Part shown: piece by piece, positions 59,871-64,000 of the stretch | Position numbering within the stretch: the first letter of the stretch is position 1 | How the letters are laid out: the number at the start of each line of letters is the position of its first letter | Origin: Ascaphus truei | Taxonomy: Eukaryota > Chordata > Amphibia > Anura > Ascaphidae | Reading direction: 5' to 3' | DNA: 64,000 bases | Assembly: GCA_036426205.1 (NCBI GenBank) | Contig: CM071573.1 | Coordinates: 39,573,771-39,637,770 of the forward strand | The notes under the pieces: generated by a model | Told to the model about the DNA's origin: nothing | The model's database searches: none | The model's input: only the letters and a program-made list of their open reading frames with translations | Program-made: the position numbers and the translations under genes

Positions 59871-60101
59871 GGTTATATCTATGGCCAATTGCTATCACAA
59901 AGCCTACATTGTTTCCTAAATCTCACTGGACACGTGCTTTGCACACTGTTTATTTAAAGCTTGCTGTCTCTGGATAAGACGTCAAACATGTTGACGAGAA
60001 TTTACAATAGGCTGCTATAGTAAATGGGAAACATCTCATCATGGTTTGTAACTGCAGACACAACAGTATAACGAGAGTAGAAATGAGAAATAACAGTGTA
60101 C

Positions 60102-60162
60102 CTGCTGCAATAAGGATATAAGGGTCTTTCAGAAGGGTAAATAGTGAAGTCCCCGTCTGACT
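60102..60162 (-). CDS. SLC18A2: SLC18A2 exon, central cytosolic loop
   Basis: A 61-bp exon (acceptor ttttgcag, donor gtacac). It encodes SQTGTSLFTLLKDPYILIAA and the first base of a Gly codon. LLKDPYILIAAG is the conserved entry to TM7. Confidence 0.95.
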
Positions 60163-60384
60163 CTGCAAAATAAAAAGAGGCTGTGAGTTGAGGATCTTAC
60201 ACATCCACCGCAACTGCAGTGTGTAAATGTGTTATTGTGTGATTGATCCTGAAAGTTTGAATCCAGAAGCCTCTGGGTTTTGGGTTCACCTCATATAATG
60301 TTAGTATCTTGGCATGTTCTTCTCCTTAGTGTGTTAATCATGATTTTCTTAATCTCTAGCGTCTCAGACTACCATAGTTATTGG

Positions 60385-60550
60385 AAGTTGTGGCTCAGCA
60401 ATGAATTGACTAAAAAACACTGAGCTTGAAGCCTGGTTCAAATCCCGGTATCGGCAACTTGTGACCTTGGGGAAGTCACTTAACCTCGCTGTGCTTCAGG
60501 CTCCAAAAATAAGCTCCACGGGTCAAGGATCCGTGCCTGCAAAAATTCCC
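60385..60550 (+). mobile_element. tRNA-derived SINE, copy 3
   Basis: gtggctcagcaatgaattga head, B-box ggttcaaatcc, then tgaccttggggaagtcactt and taagctccacgggtc. It lies between two SLC18A2 exons. Confidence 0.85.
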
Positions 60551-60611
60551 CCCTCCCCGCAGCTGATCAGCTGCTTTATACAATACTGCAGCATGGCGCA
60601 GGCCTACTCAC

Positions 60612-60655
60612 TTCTGGTTGTACGCATGATGGCTGGAGAACAAACAGCTGAAGAG
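60612..60655 (-). CDS. SLC18A2: SLC18A2 44-bp exon, TM6 end and central loop
   Basis: A very small exon between acceptor cttgtag and donor gtgagt, encoding ALQLFVLQPSCVQPE. It fills the gap between LLDG and SQTGT and keeps the frame. Human has Arg where this copy has Cys (PSRVQPE versus PSCVQPE). Confidence 0.92.
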
Positions 60656-60986
60656 CTACAAGTGAACGAAAGCAAGAAATTGTTATAAACAGGTCAGGGA
60701 CTAATACAGGCTGATCTAATAGTGAGGATTGGAATAGTGGAGGATTCCACAAGGCAGTATTTACTAAACTGTGCTAAGCTGTAAGGCAGCTTCAAGTGAA
60801 TGCATAGCCTTATGTCTTAGCACTGCTTAGTAAACATGGCACACAGTGTTCATAGGCTGCTGTGTCTGTGTAATTCTGTTGGGTGAGAGGACGATTCTGA
60901 GCATACAGTTACTTTTTATTTATGTGCTACTGTCTAACCCTTTGAAGGACTCACATGGGGCCTATGCTGTCATCTTCTCTCTAGCT

Positions 60987-61157
60987 CAGCGATGGCCAAC
61001 TCCAGTCCTCAAAGGCGACCAATAGGTCAGGCTTTAAGGGTATTCTTGCTTCAGCACAGGTGGCTCAGTCAATGACTGCACCACCTGTGCTGAAGCAGGG
61101 ATATCCTTAAAAGCTGACTTGTTTGTGACCCTTGAGGACGGGAGTTGGCCACTCCTG
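60987..61157. mobile_element. hAT-M1 MITE, copy 20
   Basis: Exact target duplication ctctagct (60979-60986, 61158-61165). Full length, 128 bp from the exon at 61285. Confidence 0.94.
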
Positions 61158-61279
61158 CTCTAGCTATTGCAATAGTGTATGTGGACTTGTTGAACCAAAA
61201 ATCTCTACTCCTTGAGATATATGCCGGAGTTAGCCCAGGAACAGCACTATAGAACCTTCAGATAAAACGTTGTGCATTA

Positions 61280-61402
<123 letters not shown>

Positions 61403-61729
61403 TTAGGAATTGTTTCATTGTGACGTTTCTCCTCTGTGCGGTGTTTTTAACATTTGCATGAAAATCTCTCAAAACAAGGTTTCCGTATTCACAATGTTCT
61501 GCAATGACAAACTCAGAACTTGTATGGAACATAAATACACGTCGCAAACAACTTTTCAATGCCGTTTTCTGATATCTTTCAAAAGGTTTTTGTGCTGACG
61601 GACTTTTTTTTACTCAAAGGTGTGATTTATTCTATTTTTTGTAATATATTCTCATTCAATGCTGTGTGTGTAACTTATTAACAATGTTTTTTTGTTGGGA
61701 AAAAACATAAATAATAAAATATATATAAA

Positions 61730-61768
61730 TAATAATTATATATATATATATATATTTATTTATTTTTG
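61730..61768. repeat. AT microsatellite
   Basis: (TA)n near 61735-61755 followed by TTTA repeats. Confidence 0.9.
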
Positions 61769-62405
61769 CCTGGCATAATGAGCCATATTTACTAAGTGAT
61801 GCTATTCCACCAGATACAGTATATTCCTATTCCAGTGCCGGGAAACAACATATGGATCCTGCACTTGATCCAGGCGTAAGGTACCTTCCAAAAGGTGCTT
61901 TCTGAAATAGCACTGCTTAATAAACATGGCCCATAATCCTTAAATAATCCTCCTCCTGTGTAAATCTGCATTTCTTTTTTTCCCCCTTTTACATTTCTTT
62001 AGTGGTAAAATGGGTTGTTTTCAATCCAACCGGAAGCACTGTCTCGGCAGAATGCAAGGCATGAATGTTAGTGTATCATGGTTACGTGTGATATTCACTA
62101 ACTGAATACAGATACAATACCCAATCCCTTCCTATTCTTACATCTTTCTACACACAATATGAAGAGCTATTCCCCAATGTATATGAAATAAAAATCTGCT
62201 TTATTAATTATGCACTTCATCATTACTTTTTGAAACCCAGTTTGAGCACAGCATGTAACTTCCATACATTAATAAGTACATATGTATTCTATATGGCACC
62301 TATGAGATATTACAAGGCGTTCGATAAGCAAAACAGCAAACGTGAATCCATGACAGCTTTGGACAAAGCAGCGGACATAATATTTGCTTACACTGATACA
62401 CTGAC

Positions 62406-62498
62406 CTAGCACTCCCAGAGCCAGACCTCCTAAAGCAACTCCCATGGCGTTCCCCCGCTCTTCATCGTCTGTGTAAACACTGGCCAGCATGCCCATAC
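62406..62498 (-). CDS. SLC18A2: SLC18A2 exon, TM4-TM5 loop
   Basis: A 93-bp exon (acceptor tactgtag, donor gtcagt). It encodes [20 protein letters not shown] then [12 protein letters not shown]. The [11 protein letters not shown] cytosolic loop is nearly invariant in vesicular monoamine transporters. Phase 1 in, phase 1 out. Confidence 0.96.
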
Positions 62499-63068
62499 CT
62501 ACAGTAGACCAGACAAAACACACAGACCTTTGTATGCATGGGGTTTACAGTGCAAACCTCATATTCTGCTGTCAGCCACTGTAGCTGGCAATGTTGATCT
62601 CTAGGGGCTGCAAGTGAAACATGGTAAATAGAAAGAACTGAGTATCTCACAGCGCTGCGACCTTTATAATTGACCTTTATAATAGAGGAAAGGAACATTG
62701 GATTTACATGCCCATATATTGTAGAGTAACAAAATCATTCAGGTAAATACTGCAGGTTTTATTTATTTTAGGTTTGTTTGCTTTGTGTTTCTTTTTCTTT
62801 AATTTGCACGTGAAAAGAATAAGCAGAGTACAGAATCTTTAAAAGAAATAAGAGATCTGCATGGATGAAATAAGAAGCACATATCCCGTATTCTTCTTGT
62901 GCACATATATTCTAGAATTAAATTACTGTACATATTAAACATCAGATATTCAGTGATGGATATCAATGCCTTGATTGTTCTGATGGTGTTCTAAGAAAAC
63001 AAGGGGATGACAGCTCTCTGATCATTAAAAAATAGATTTTTGCGCTAATCATATATGACCCTGTAAGA

Positions 63069-63629
63069 GGGTGCCTTCCCTGTCTATGTAGCTTTAGAGG
63101 AAAACCTGTGTGGAGGGCTTGAGCCCAGCTCTGAGCAGCTTAAATAAGAGCCGACTGTCCTAATTAACCTGCTCAGCTGGCTTGTTACGCCTTTAAAAAA
63201 AGTCTGAAGCCCTCAGTGCTAGGGAGATCTCTACTCCAGGGAGATACCCTGGACGGCAGGGGAGATCACAGGGGGAACTACCTCTCCCTGGCCCAAGAAG
63301 GTATTGGCCTGGACCATTGAGGAGAGAAGCCCTGCACAAGGACTTTCAGACTCCTACCACAGTTGAAGGTAACTGACCTCCACCCTGTTTTGTCGTTTGT
63401 TGTTGGTAAGGGGCTTAGCCATCTAACCCCTAAGTAGGGGGTATGCGGTTGTTTAGTTAGCACTCCATATAGGAGTTAGGTCTGTTTGTTTTCCTTTATA
63501 CCTGTTTTGCTTATCCCAAGCTGTTTATGTTTTCAAGACACCGGCTAATAAAAGCCGATTTTGATTTTCCCTTAAAACCCCCTCCGGTTTTTAAACCCTC
63601 TGCACACATCTCCTACAGCCCCCGTTACA
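63069..63629 (+). mobile_element. Candidate solo LTR in SLC18A2 intron
   Basis: Starts tgtaagagggtgcc and ends cccccgttaca, with inverted tips tgtaa / ttaca. AATAAA lies in ggctaataaaagccg (63541-63555) with U-rich sequence after. No internal coding region. Immediate flanks do not form a clear target duplication. Confidence 0.45.
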
Positions 63630-63763
63630 GTATAGACATATAGCAATGGCATAATTTTGTCTTGTAGACACGATGCGGGAATGAGCCACACACCTTCTCA
63701 CATGCTTTCTCCCAGCACATGCAAGTGGACACAGCCATTCAGAGATAGGTTATGTAGACATAC

Positions 63764-63847
63764 CTGCTACAGAAGAGCACGATGAACCAATCCCTTGGAG
63801 GGATCTAGCTATGAAGAGCAAGGTGTAAGTTCCTGAGAAAGCAAACA
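63764..63847 (-). CDS. SLC18A2: SLC18A2 exon, TM4
   Basis: An 84-bp exon (acceptor ctgcag, donor gtatgt). It encodes [20 protein letters not shown] then GSSCSSVAG, the TM4 region with the conserved [11 protein letters not shown] signature. Phase 1 in, phase 1 out. The upstream exon is outside the window. Confidence 0.95.
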
Positions 63848-64000
63848 CTGCAGGGAGAAAACAAATACGTGGTAACTCATGGATCACTAGCACACTGCCC
63901 AAATTGACTAAATGAAAATAATGTTACAGTGATTGGGAACGCGTTATGTTGGAAGAGGTATGATTATCTCTTACTTAGGTGCACGTATATTGTACAGAAT

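Overview
The window is vertebrate nuclear DNA, most likely from an anuran amphibian with a large, repeat-rich genome. Two convergent protein genes are present, in the arrangement found at human 10q25: PDZD8 on the plus strand and SLC18A2 (VMAT2) on the minus strand. The exons are short and flanked by GT/AG splice sites. The rest is introns and intergenic DNA packed with transposable elements. The amphibian assignment is an inference from the repeat mix (Penelope-like, L1-like, Tc1, hAT and Harbinger-type MITEs, tRNA-derived SINE) and from protein similarity recalled without a search.

Layout. Bases 1-43004 hold the 3' part of PDZD8: one exon at 2578-2680 (end of the lipid-transfer SMP domain), a 37.9-kb intron, an exon at 40616-40772 (most of the PDZ domain), and the long last coding exon at 40870-43004 (end of PDZ, proline-rich and C1 regions, C-terminal coiled coil). 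The big intron contains a decayed L1-like LINE (about 7862-14080, minus), hammerhead-like hairpins, a four-layer stack of nested insertions (18972-22137), a Tc1 copy (31675-33308) and a Penelope-like insertion (33846-36162) with intact RT and GIY-YIG motifs and 94-bp flanking direct repeats. Bases 43005-52567 are the region between the two stop codons and the shared 3'UTR territory. Bases 52568-63847 hold twelve coding exons of SLC18A2, from TM4 to the stop codon; the 5' exons lie beyond the right edge.

Repeats. Twenty copies of a short palindromic hAT-type MITE (hAT-M1) and three copies of a second one (hAT-M2) were placed. Wherever the 8-bp target duplication can be read clearly, TA sits at positions 4-5, which fits the published preference of Buster-clade hAT transposases. 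The target duplications also prove the order of nested insertions. Three Harbinger-like MITEs, three tRNA-SINE copies, two candidate LTRs and several dispersed repeats were also found.

Function. PDZD8 is an ER lipid-transfer protein at organelle contact sites, and SLC18A2 loads monoamines into synaptic vesicles. They are neighbours by conserved synteny and no joint pathway is implied. The most unusual items are the Penelope-like insertion, the set of hammerhead-ribozyme-like hairpins (several in palindromic pairs), and the nested stack.
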